NCBI GenBank assembly: GCA_963784065.1
Contig: CAWAQA010000003.1
Coordinates: 496,001-560,000, forward strand
Direction: 5' to 3'
Origin: CAWAQA01 sp963784065
GTDB lineage: Bacteria > Acidobacteriota > Vicinamibacteria > Vicinamibacterales > UBA2999
DNA: 64,000 nt
Below the pieces are notes generated by a model that saw only the letters and a program-made list of their open reading frames with translations, ran no database searches and was not told where the DNA came from. This document shows, piece by piece, positions 56,464 through 64,000 of the stretch. The translations under genes were made by a program, and so were the position numbers. Each line of letters opens with the position of its first letter. Position 1 is the first letter of the stretch.

Positions 56464-58283
56464 CTAGGACTTCTGCTCCTCGATCACGGCCTTCAGGATG
56501 GTCGGGTATCGGCGGGATCGGGATCCGCGACACCTGCATCCTGCCGTCGGGCCCGCGTTTGACCAGGACGTTCACGTTGCCGAACTCGGGGGACTTCTCG
56601 GGATAGTCCTCGCGGAAATGTCCGCCGCGGCTCTCTTTCCGCTCGATGGCCGACCGCGCGATCGCCTCGGACACCGGCAGGAGGTTGCGCAGATCGATCG
56701 CCGTATGCCAGCCCGAGTGGTACTCGCGGTGCCCGGTCACGCCGACACGCGGCAGCGCCGCCTTGAACCCGTCGATCTCGACGAGCGCGGCCTGCATCTC
56801 GCTCTCGAGCGCGCACGATGCCGACGCCGGCCTGCATCACCTCCTGCAGGTCCATCTGGAGCTTGTACGGGTTCTCACCGCCCTCGCCGCGCTCGAACGG
56901 CGCCAGCGACTCGGCGATGGCGCGATCGACGACACCGTCGTCCACGCGCGTCGCGCCGTTCTGGCGCACGAACTGGGCGGCGTACTCGCCGGCCCGCTTG
57001 CCGAAGACGATGAGGTCGGAAAGCGAGTTGCCGCCGAGGCGATTCGCGCCATTGATCCCCGATGCACACTCGCCCGCCGCGTAGAGACCCGGGATCGACG
57101 ACATCTGCGAGTCGGCATCCACGCGAACACCACCCATGATGTAGTGCGTTGTCGGGCCGACTTCCATCGGCTCGCGCGTGATGTCGAGATCGGCGAGCTC
57201 CTTGAACTGGTGGTACATGCTCGGCAGCTTGCGCCGGATGTGCGTCTCGGAGTCGGGCAGCTTTTCCTTGATCCACGCGATGTCGAGGTAGACGCCGCCG
57301 TGCTCCGATCCGCGGCCCGCCTTCACCTCGCGGTTGATGCAGCGCGCGACGTGGTCGCGCGTCAGGAGCTCCGGCGGACGCCGGGCGGACTTGTCGCCCT
57401 GCGTGTAGCGCCAGCCTTCCTCCGGATCGGAGGCCGTCTGCGGCTTGTAGTTGTCGGGGATGTCGTCGAACATGAAGCGGCGTCCTTCGCTGTTCTTGAG
57501 GATGCCGCCCTCGCCGCGCACGCCCTCGGTCACGAGGATGCCCTTCACGCTCGGGGGCCAGACCATCCCGGTCGGATGGAACTGGATGAACTCCATGTCG
57601 ATCAGCTCGGCTCCGGCGCGATAGGCGAGCGCGTGGCCGTCGCCCGTGCCCTCCCAGCTGTTGCTCGTGATCTTGTAGGCGCGGCCCACCCCGCCGGTGG
57701 CGAGCACGACCGCCTTGGCCGAGAAGACGTGGAATCGCCCGCGCTCACGGTCGTAGGCCAGGACGCCCGCGGCGCGGCCACCGTCGAGCAGCAGCTCGAT
57801 GACGGTGTGCTCCATGTGCACGGTCACCCCGAGGTACGTCGTGTGGTCCTGCAGCGTGCGGATCAACTCGAGGCCGGTGCGATCGCCGACGTGCGCCAGG
57901 CGCGGGTAACGGTGGCCGCCGAAGTTGCGCTGGTTGATCCGGCCATCAGCCGTCCGGTCGAACACCGCGCCCCACGCCTCGAGCTCGCGGACGCGGTCCG
58001 GGGCTTCCTTCGCGTGGATCTCGGCCATGCGCCAGTTGTTCACGTACTGGCCGCCGCGCATCGTGTCGGCGAAGTGGACCTTCCAGTTGTCGCGGTCGTC
58101 GTTGTGGCCCATCGCCGCGGCCATGCCGCCTTCCGCCATGACGGTGTGCGCCTTGCCGAGCAGCGACTTGCAGATCAGGCCGACGCTGACGCCGGCGTTC
58201 GCCGCTTCGATCGCCGCCCGCAGCCCTGCGCCGCCGGCGCCAACGATGAGGACGTCGTAGCTGTAAGTCGCGTGTGCCGCCAC
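56464..58283 (-). CDS. sdhA: Succinate dehydrogenase/fumarate reductase flavoprotein subunit (two frameshifts)
   Basis: About 606 residues after adding a missing G near 56805 and correcting a break near 56505. The FAD-binding start is YDVLIVGAGGAGLRAAIEAA, the covalent FAD His lies in KAHTVMAEGG, and FIQFHPTGMVWPP, RGEGGILKNSEGRRF and HYIMGGVRVDADSQ form the active site. NRLGGNSLSDLIVFGKRAGEYAA closes the FAD site. It starts at GTG sharing a base with the sdhC stop (TAGTG), hence tight coupling. The frame breaks are most likely sequence errors, since this is a core enzyme. Confidence 0.94.
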
Positions 58284-59086
58284 TACAGAATCCTCACGTC
58301 TGACCAGATTCCCATCGAGCAGAGCCGGACGTAGACGTCGGCGAACGCTACCGAGAAGAGGCTGCACCACGCAAAGAGCTGGTGCTTGTAGTTGAGCGCG
58401 GTCGAGCAGGCGTAGGCCTTGTCGCAGATCGGGTGCTTCGACACTTCGTCGTAGAAGCCGCCGGCGATGTGACGGGCGACGTGGCAGCCGAGCGTGTAAC
58501 AGGTCAGGAGCACGACGTTCACGGCGAGAATGATCGTGCCGAGGCCGAGGCCAAACTCCGTGGCACCGGTCTGCGGGTTGGGAAACCGCGTGGCCAGCAC
58601 GACGTCGTAGGAGAGCAGGAACAGGAAGATCACCGCGACGTACATGAAATAGCGGTGGACGTTCTGGAAGATGAGCGGCAGCCGGTTCTCGCCCCAGTAC
58701 CCCTTCCGCGGCTCGCCGACGGCGCACGCCGGAGGATCGGCCCAGAACGCCTTGTAGTAGGCGCCGCGGTAGTAATAACAGGTGAACCGAAAGAGACCGG
58801 GAAACGGCAGAATCAGCAGCGCGGGCGAGAAGGGCGCCAGCGGCGGCCACCAGTCAGGCTTCGGGCCGAGCAGCGCATGCGGCGAGTCTCCCCAGATCTC
58901 GGGCGCATAGAACGGCGACAGGTAAGGACCGTACCAGTAATGGGCATTCTGGAACGCCGCCCAGGTGGCGTAGATCACGAACAAGGAGAGACCGACGAAG
59001 ATGGCGAGCGGCGTCGCCCACCACGAATCGCGTCGGCTGGTCTCGCCGAACCCGCTCGGCACGATCCTGACCGGAATCGCTTCCAT
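58283..59086 (-). CDS. sdhC: Succinate dehydrogenase cytochrome b membrane subunit
   Basis: 267 residues with five hydrophobic helices and histidines suited to haem binding in NVHRYFMYV, YTLGCHVARHIAGG and NYKHQLFAW. It is a single large anchor, as in the five-helix succinate dehydrogenases of Actinobacteria and relatives, rather than separate SdhC and SdhD. A conserved aromatic segment (FTCYYYRGAYYKAFWADPP) lies in a loop. It is the first gene of the sdhCAB operon. Confidence 0.85.
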   Translation of the reverse strand: MEAIPVRIVPSGFGETSRRDSWWATPLAIFVGLSLFVIYATWAAFQNAHYWYGPYLSPFYAPEIWGDSPHALLGPKPDWWPPLAPFSPALLILPFPGLFRFTCYYYRGAYYKAFWADPPACAVGEPRKGYWGENRLPLIFQNVHRYFMYVAVIFLFLLSYDVVLATRFPNPQTGATEFGLGLGTIILAVNVVLLTCYTLGCHVARHIAGGFYDEVSKHPICDKAYACSTALNYKHQLFAWCSLFSVAFADVYVRLCSMGIWSDVRIL

Positions 59087-59170
59087 ATGCCTCCGAGATG
59101 GACAAAAACTACGAAGCCAACCCTATACGTTATCGGGTCGGCGCTTGCGAAATCAAGGAGATGGCCGCGG

Positions 59171-59474
59171 TCACACTTCGTAGTCGATCACGCGCCGATC
59201 GACGCGCACGTCCTTGATGAAGCCGGCCAGTGCCTTGTGGGCCGGGTGGGCGTGGTACGCCTCGTATGCCGCGCGTGATTCGAACTCCGCATAGAGCGCC
59301 ACATCCGCCGCATCGTCGCCATGCAGGACGTCGATGGCCGACCTCGAGCTGGCGCAGGCCGTCGAGCATGTTGGCCAGCTCCTCGAACCGCTCCTTGATC
59401 AGGCGCGCGTTCTCCTGCCGCGACTTGCCGTTCGCGGTGTCCTGCAACTTCCAGAGCACGATGTGTTTGAACAT
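59171..59474 (-). CDS. Dabb-family stress-responsive barrel protein (one frameshift)
   Basis: About 100 residues after correcting a base near 59335. The start FKHIVLWKLQDTANGKSRQENARLIKERFEELANML and the end AYEAYHAHPAHKALAGFIKDVRVDRRVIDYEV are typical of the A/B dimeric alpha/beta barrel (Dabb) domain. Such proteins form small dimers; the role is often unknown. It lies 29 bases downstream of lpd in the same direction. Confidence 0.75.
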
Positions 59475-59503
59475 GCAACAGGAAGGGGAACCTTGAGGTC
59501 CGC

Positions 59504-60922
59504 CTACTTCCGCTTCGGCTTGTAGACGTGCGTGCTCTGGCCGAAGAACACTTCGGCGGCCTCCATCAGGCTTTCCGAGAGCGTCGGGTGGGCATGAATC
59601 GTCAGCTTCAGATCCTCCGCGGTCGTGCCCATCTCGATCGCCAGCGCTCCCTCGCCGATCAGCTCGCCGGCGCCGGAGCCGGCGATGCCAACGCCGAGGA
59701 CGCGCCCACTCTTCGGCTCGAGCACGAGCTTGGTCAGGCCTTCGGGTCGATCGACCGTGATGGCGCGGCTCAGTGCGCCCCAGGGGAACTTCGCGACTTC
59801 CACCTCGCGGCCCTCCGCCTCGGCCTGCGCCTCGGTCAGGCCTGCCCACGCGATCTCCGGATCGGTGAAGACCACCGCGGGAATCGCAAGCGGCTCGAAC
59901 ACGGCCTTGTGCCCGGCGATCGCCTCGACGGCGACGCGCGCCTCGTGCGACGCCTTGTGCGCCAGCATCGGCTCGCCCGCGACGTCGCCGATGGCGAAGA
60001 TCGAGGACTCCGCGGTGCGCCGCTGGCCGTCGGTCTGGATGAAGCCCTTGGCGTCCACTTTGACTTTCGTGCTGTCGAGGCCGGGAATCTTGGAGCTGGG
60101 CCTTCGCCCCACGGCGACGAGCACGCGATCGAATACCTGCTCCGCCGGACGATTGTCGCCCCCCTCGAAGGTGACGCGGATCCCGTTTTTCTCCTCCGCG
60201 ACCTTGACCACCTTGGTGTTCAGCATGATCGTCGCGAAGAGGCCCTCGAGACGCTTGTGCAGCACGCTCACGAGATCGCGGTCGGCCCCGGGGAGCAGGC
60301 CGGGTGTCATCTCGACCACCGACACCTTGCTGCCGAGCGTGGCGTACACGGTCCCGAGCTCGAGGCCGATGTAGCCGCCGCCGATGACCAGAAGCGACTT
60401 CGGCACGTCGGGCAACTCGAGCCCGGACGTGGAGTCCATCATTCGCGGGCTGTCGAGCGATAGCGTCGGAATCTTCGTCGGGTGCGAACCGGTGGCCAGG
60501 ATGCAGTGCTCGAAGGAGAGCTCCGTCTGACCGCCGGCGCCCGCGATCGTCATGGACCGTGGGCCCGTCAACGTGCCGCGGCCCTGCAGGAACTTCACCT
60601 TGCGCAGCCTGGCGACCTGGCCGACGCCGCTCGTCAGCTTGTTGACCACGCCCTGCTTGAACGCGCGCAGCCGGTCGACGTCGATCTTCGGCTCGTCGAA
60701 CGAGACGCCCCACGCCGCCGCATGCCGCGCCTCGTCGATGACCTTCGCGACGTGGAGCAGCGCCTTCGACGGAATGCACCCGCGGTAAAGGCAGACGCCG
60801 CCGGGGTTCTTCTCCTCGTCGACGAGCGTGACCTGCATGCCGAGATCGGCGGCATAGAACGCCGCCGCATAGCCGCCCGGCCCGGCGCCGAGGACGGCGA
60901 TCTGAGTGGTGTCGTGTGCCAT
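59504..60922 (-). CDS. lpd: Dihydrolipoamide dehydrogenase (E3)
   Basis: 472 residues. FAD-binding AVLGAGPGGYAAAFYAADLG, redox disulfide GGVCLYRGCIPSKAL (CX4C), NAD-binding LLVIGGGYIGLELGTVYATLG, IFAIGDVAGEPMLAHKASHEA, and the active-site His-Glu pair in HAHPTLSESLMEA. It re-oxidises dihydrolipoyl groups of the pyruvate dehydrogenase E2. Its ATG shares a base with the aceF stop (TGATG), confirming operon organisation aceE-aceF-lpd. Confidence 0.97.
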   Translation of the reverse strand: MAHDTTQIAVLGAGPGGYAAAFYAADLGMQVTLVDEEKNPGGVCLYRGCIPSKALLHVAKVIDEARHAAAWGVSFDEPKIDVDRLRAFKQGVVNKLTSGVGQVARLRKVKFLQGRGTLTGPRSMTIAGAGGQTELSFEHCILATGSHPTKIPTLSLDSPRMMDSTSGLELPDVPKSLLVIGGGYIGLELGTVYATLGSKVSVVEMTPGLLPGADRDLVSVLHKRLEGLFATIMLNTKVVKVAEEKNGIRVTFEGGDNRPAEQVFDRVLVAVGRRPSSKIPGLDSTKVKVDAKGFIQTDGQRRTAESSIFAIGDVAGEPMLAHKASHEARVAVEAIAGHKAVFEPLAIPAVVFTDPEIAWAGLTEAQAEAEGREVEVAKFPWGALSRAITVDRPEGLTKLVLEPKSGRVLGVGIAGSGAGELIGEGALAIEMGTTAEDLKLTIHAHPTLSESLMEAAEVFFGQSTHVYKPKRK

Positions 60923-62361
60923 CAGCCGATGAGCGACAAGAGGAAGGGCTGCTCGATGGCTTCGACCACCCAGCGCAGGAAGCGCATCGCGTCGGCGCCG
61001 TCGATCACGCGGTGGTCGTAGGAAAGCGACAGCGGCAGCATCTGCCGCGGTTCGAACTTGCCGTCCCGCCACACCGGTTCGAGGACGCCACGCGACACCC
61101 CGAGGATCGCCACCTCGGGCCAGTTGACGATGGGCGTGAAGTAGGTCCCGCCGATGCCGCCGAGGTTCGAGATCGTGATGCCGCCGCCGCTCATGTCCTC
61201 GAGCGTGAGCTTGCGGTCGCGCGCCTTCTCTGCGAGCTGGTTGATCTCGATCGCGATCTGGTTGATGTTCTTGGTGTTGGCGCTGCGGACGACGGGCACG
61301 AGCAGGCCGCGGTCGGTGTCCACGGCGACGCCGACGTTCACGTATTTCTTGTAGACGATCTCGCCGTTCTGCATGTCGAGCGACGCGTTGAACTGCGGGA
61401 ACTGCTGCACGGCGGTCGCGAGCACCTTGACGAGCATCGCCGTGACCGTCAGGTTGCCGCCGGCCTTCGCCACCTGCTCACGGTATTTCTTGCGCAGCTC
61501 CTCGATGGCGGTGATGTCCGCCTTGTCGAACTGCGTGACGTGCGGGATCGTCTGCCAGGCGTGGCCGAGGCGCTCGGCCACCGTGCGCCGGATGTTGCTG
61601 ATCGGCTGCCGTTCAGTCTCGCCCCACTTCGAGAAGTCGGGCAGCTGGAACGCCGGCGCCGGCTGACCCGAGCCTCGCGTCGGCCATGCCGACGCTGCTC
61701 AGGATCCGCCGCGCGTGTTCCTTCACGTCTTCCTGGGTGATCCGTCCGCCCGGCGCCCGGGCCCGTGCCCTGGACCTGGTTGATGTCGACGCCGATCTCG
61801 CGCGCGAGCCGGCGTACGGAGGGCGACGCAGGCGCCAGTGTTCGTCCGCCGTACTCTTCCCGCACGTCGAGCGTGGTCGCGGCCGCTGCCTTCGGCGGCT
61901 CGGCGGCCTTCGGCGCCTCCGCAGGCTGCCGCGACGGCATCGAGACGACTTTCTGTTCCTGGGGCTTGGGTTCGGCGGGCCTGGTGTCCCTCGGCGCGGG
62001 CGCGGGAGCCTTCTGTTCGACGGCCGCGGGCGATGGGGCCGCTGCCTTGGCCGGCTCCGCTGCGCGCGGCGAGCCCGAACCCGACTCCGCCTTCGGCTTC
62101 GCTGCCGCGCCGCCGTTGCCTGCCGACGCGTCGTCAACGGTCAGCACAACCGCGCCGACCTGGATCTTGTCCCCCTTCTTGACCTTGATCGTCCTTGACG
62201 ACGCCCTCGACCGATGAGGGGACCTCGATGGTCGCTTTGTCGGTCTCGAGCTCCAGGACCGGCTGATCCTTCGCGATCGTGTCGCCGACGTTGACCATCA
62301 CGCGGGTCACATCGCCGCCGGCGACGTTTTCCCCCAACTCGGGAATCTTGAAATCTGTCAC
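60922..62361 (-). CDS. aceF: Pyruvate dehydrogenase E2, dihydrolipoamide acetyltransferase (frameshifted)
   Basis: About 480 residues across breaks near 62195, 61770 and 61670. N-terminal lipoyl domain with the modified lysine in LELETDKATIEVPSS, an Ala/Pro/Glu-rich linker, the E3-binding domain (ASPSVRRLAREIGVDINQVQGTG) and the catalytic domain with ADITAIEELRKKYREQV, GGGITISNLGGIGGTYFTPIVN and the active site SYDHRVIDGADAMRFLRW. It has one lipoyl domain, unlike the two or three of some enterobacteria. LipA (54519) would supply the lipoyl sulfur. Confidence 0.93.
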
Positions 62362-62384
62362 GTACTCGCGGACTCCGGTCTGCC

Positions 62385-62453
62385 AGGGCTCACGGTCTAC
62401 GGTCGGTCTCCGGTACCGAGCACGGACCGAAGACCGGGGACCGGGACCGAAGA
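62385..62453. repeat. GGTCTACGGTCGGTCTCCGG word repeat
   Basis: The aceE-aceF spacer has direct GGTCTACGGTCGGTCTCC and inverted GGACCGAAGACCGG words, the same family as 191-215 and 6814-6890. The two halves could fold into an imperfect hairpin within the operon mRNA. Confidence 0.55.
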
Positions 62454-64000
62454 CTACGCTGTGGCAGGATTCGGCTTCTCAGGATTGATGCCCAGGTCCT
62501 TGATCGCTTTCTGCACGACGCCGACGGCGATCGTGCCTTCGTGCGCCAGCGCGTCCAGCGTGGCGGCGACGATGTGCTTGGCATCCACCTCGAAGTGGTC
62601 GCGCAGCGCCGCGCGGCCCTCGCTGCGGCCGAAGCCGTCCGTGCCGAGCGAGGTCAGCCGCCGCGGCATCCAGCGGTCGATGGAATCCGGCAACGCCTTG
62701 ACGTAGTCGGACGCCGCAACGAGCACGCCCTCGGCGCCGTCGAGACACTGTGTCACGATAGGGCACGCGCGCCTTCGCCCCCGGGTGCAGGCGGTTCCAG
62801 CGCTCGGCGGCGTGCGCATCGCGGTAGAGCTCCTGGTAGCTGGTGACACTCCAGACGTCGGCCGCGACGTCGTATTGCGACTCCAGGATCTCCTGCGCCT
62901 TGAGCACTTCGAGCAGGATCGCGCCGCTGCCGAACAGCTGCGCGCGGGCCTTGGCCTTCTTCTTCTCCGACGTGCGCAGCCGGTACATCCCCTTCAGGAT
63001 GCCCTCGGGCACGTCTTTCCCGTCCGGCATCGCCGGATGGTCGTACTGCTCGTTCATCACGGTGATGTAGTAGAAGATGCTCTCGCCGTCCACATACATG
63101 CGCTTGATGCCGTTCTCGATGATCACCGCGATCTCGTACGCGAACGCCGGGTCGTACGAGACGAGGTTCGGCACCGCCAGCGAGAACTGGTGCGAGTGGC
63201 CGTCCTGGTGCTGCAGCCCTTCGCCGGAGAGGGTGGTTCGCCCCGCCGTGCCGCCCACCAGGAAGCCGCGCGTGCGCGAGTCGGCGGCCGCCCACACGAA
63301 GTCGCCCACGCGCTGCATGCCGAACATCGAGTAGTAGATGAAGAACGGGATCGTGTTCACGGCGTGCGTGGCGTAGGCCGTGCCCGCCGCCATGAACGAG
63401 GAGATCGACCCGGCCTCGGTGATGCCTTCCTCGAGGATCTGGCCGTCCTTGGCTTCCTTGTAGTAGAGCAGCGTGTCCATGTCGACCGGCTCGTAGAGCT
63501 GGCCGAGGTGCGAGTAGATCCCGACCTGCCGGAACAGCGACTCCATGCCGAAGGTGCGCGCCTCGTCGGGGACGATCGGCACGACGAGCTCTCCGATCTC
63601 CTTGTCCCGCAGCAGCTTCGACAGCATGCGCACGAACGCCATCGTCGTGGACGCCTTGCGTCCCTCGGTGCCCTTGTGGAACTCCGCGAAGAGCTCCGGC
63701 AGGCTGTCGCCCTTGAGCGGCTCGGCGATGACGGAGCGCGTCGGCACGAAGCCGCCGAGCTGCTTGCGCCGCTCGTGCATGTAGGTGATTTCGGGGCTGT
63801 TGTCGTTGGGGCGGTAAAACGGCGCCTTCGCGATGTCCTCGTCGCCGATCGGGATGCCGAAGCGCGTGCGGAACGCTTTCAGTTCGTCTTCGTTGAGCTT
63901 CTTCTGCTGGTGGGTGATGTTCTTGCCTTCGCCGGCCTCGCCGATGCCGTAGCCCTTGATCGTCCGCGCGAGGATCACGGTGGGTTGGCCGGTGTGAGCG
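62454..64000 (-). CDS. aceE: Pyruvate dehydrogenase E1, homodimeric type (partial, one frameshift)
   Basis: The C-terminal ~515 residues; the N terminus lies beyond the right edge. Family blocks: KGYGIGEAGEGKNITHQQKKL, FRTRFGIPIGDEDIAKAPFYRP, IVPDEARTFGMESLFRQVGIYS, ILEEGITEAGSISSFMAAGTAYA, GGTAGRTTLSGEGLQHQDGHS and the end TSLGTDGFGRSEGRAALRDHFEVDA. It decarboxylates pyruvate with thiamine diphosphate and acetylates the E2 lipoyl group. One extra T near 62765 breaks the frame. The stop falls in the spacer word repeat. Confidence 0.95.

Noticed and set aside
56463..56470. CTAGTGGC at the sdhA stop as a third full miniature element
   Set aside because: Similarity stops after about eight bases and no matching CCACTAG end lies nearby; the following sequence does not align with the two real copies.

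Overview
The window is GC-rich, densely packed bacterial chromosome. The gene content (TamA/TamB outer-membrane assembly, TonB receptor, OmpA protein, a peptidase/beta-propeller/beta-barrel fusion, DUF5777 barrel, box-pathway benzoate genes, cytochrome and cupredoxin lipoproteins, KGG-repeat protein) and the abundant short palindromic repeats suggest a Gram-negative soil-type bacterium, most likely Acidobacteriota of the Vicinamibacteria type. That assignment is inference; no rRNA or tRNA gene was found. About 30 genes are cut by single-base shifts, many in G/C runs and many in housekeeping genes (aceE, aceF, sdhA), so I treat most as sequencing or assembly errors and annotate across them.

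Layout. 1-9 kb: the end of a molybdopterin oxidoreductase, then leftward tamB-tamA, a small membrane protein, an OmpA-family protein and a two-gene operon of small proteins. 9-19 kb: YggX, ATP-grasp and radical SAM enzymes, a POT peptide transporter, a LigD-type phosphoesterase, YvcK, and a run of nucleotidyltransferase-like, TPM, LemA and DinB genes. Two related 109-131 bp miniature elements lie here, each supplying the stop codon of its neighbour. 19-31 kb: a polytopic membrane protein, a benzoate-CoA ligase, panC-panB, an M20 peptidase with a DinB protein, a YheT hydrolase, a DUF72 protein, a copper SCO-like lipoprotein and a transglutaminase-like protein.

31-41 kb: TlpA thioredoxin, anti-sigma and ECF sigma factors, a 1049-residue metallopeptidase/beta-propeller/beta-barrel protein, two tandem TPR plus two-lobed aspartyl protease paralogues and a ferredoxin. 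41-47 kb: a histidine kinase and an NtrC-type sigma-54 activator, immediately followed by a well-matched sigma-54 promoter and a compact operon for a CuA-type cupredoxin, a monohaem cytochrome lipoprotein, a DUF5777 barrel and a second cupredoxin lipoprotein. This is the strongest candidate for an undescribed system: a two-component-controlled envelope copper/haem redox module. 47-54 kb: a heavily frameshifted TonB-dependent receptor and boxB/boxC of aerobic benzoyl-CoA degradation.

54-64 kb is central metabolism: lipA (lipoate synthesis) beside sdhCAB and the lpd-aceF-aceE genes of pyruvate dehydrogenase, whose E2 carries the lipoyl group made by LipA. The intergenic spaces carry several repeat families: palindromes with core CCGGCTNNAGCCGG, some in 38-bp-period arrays, and low-complexity word families.
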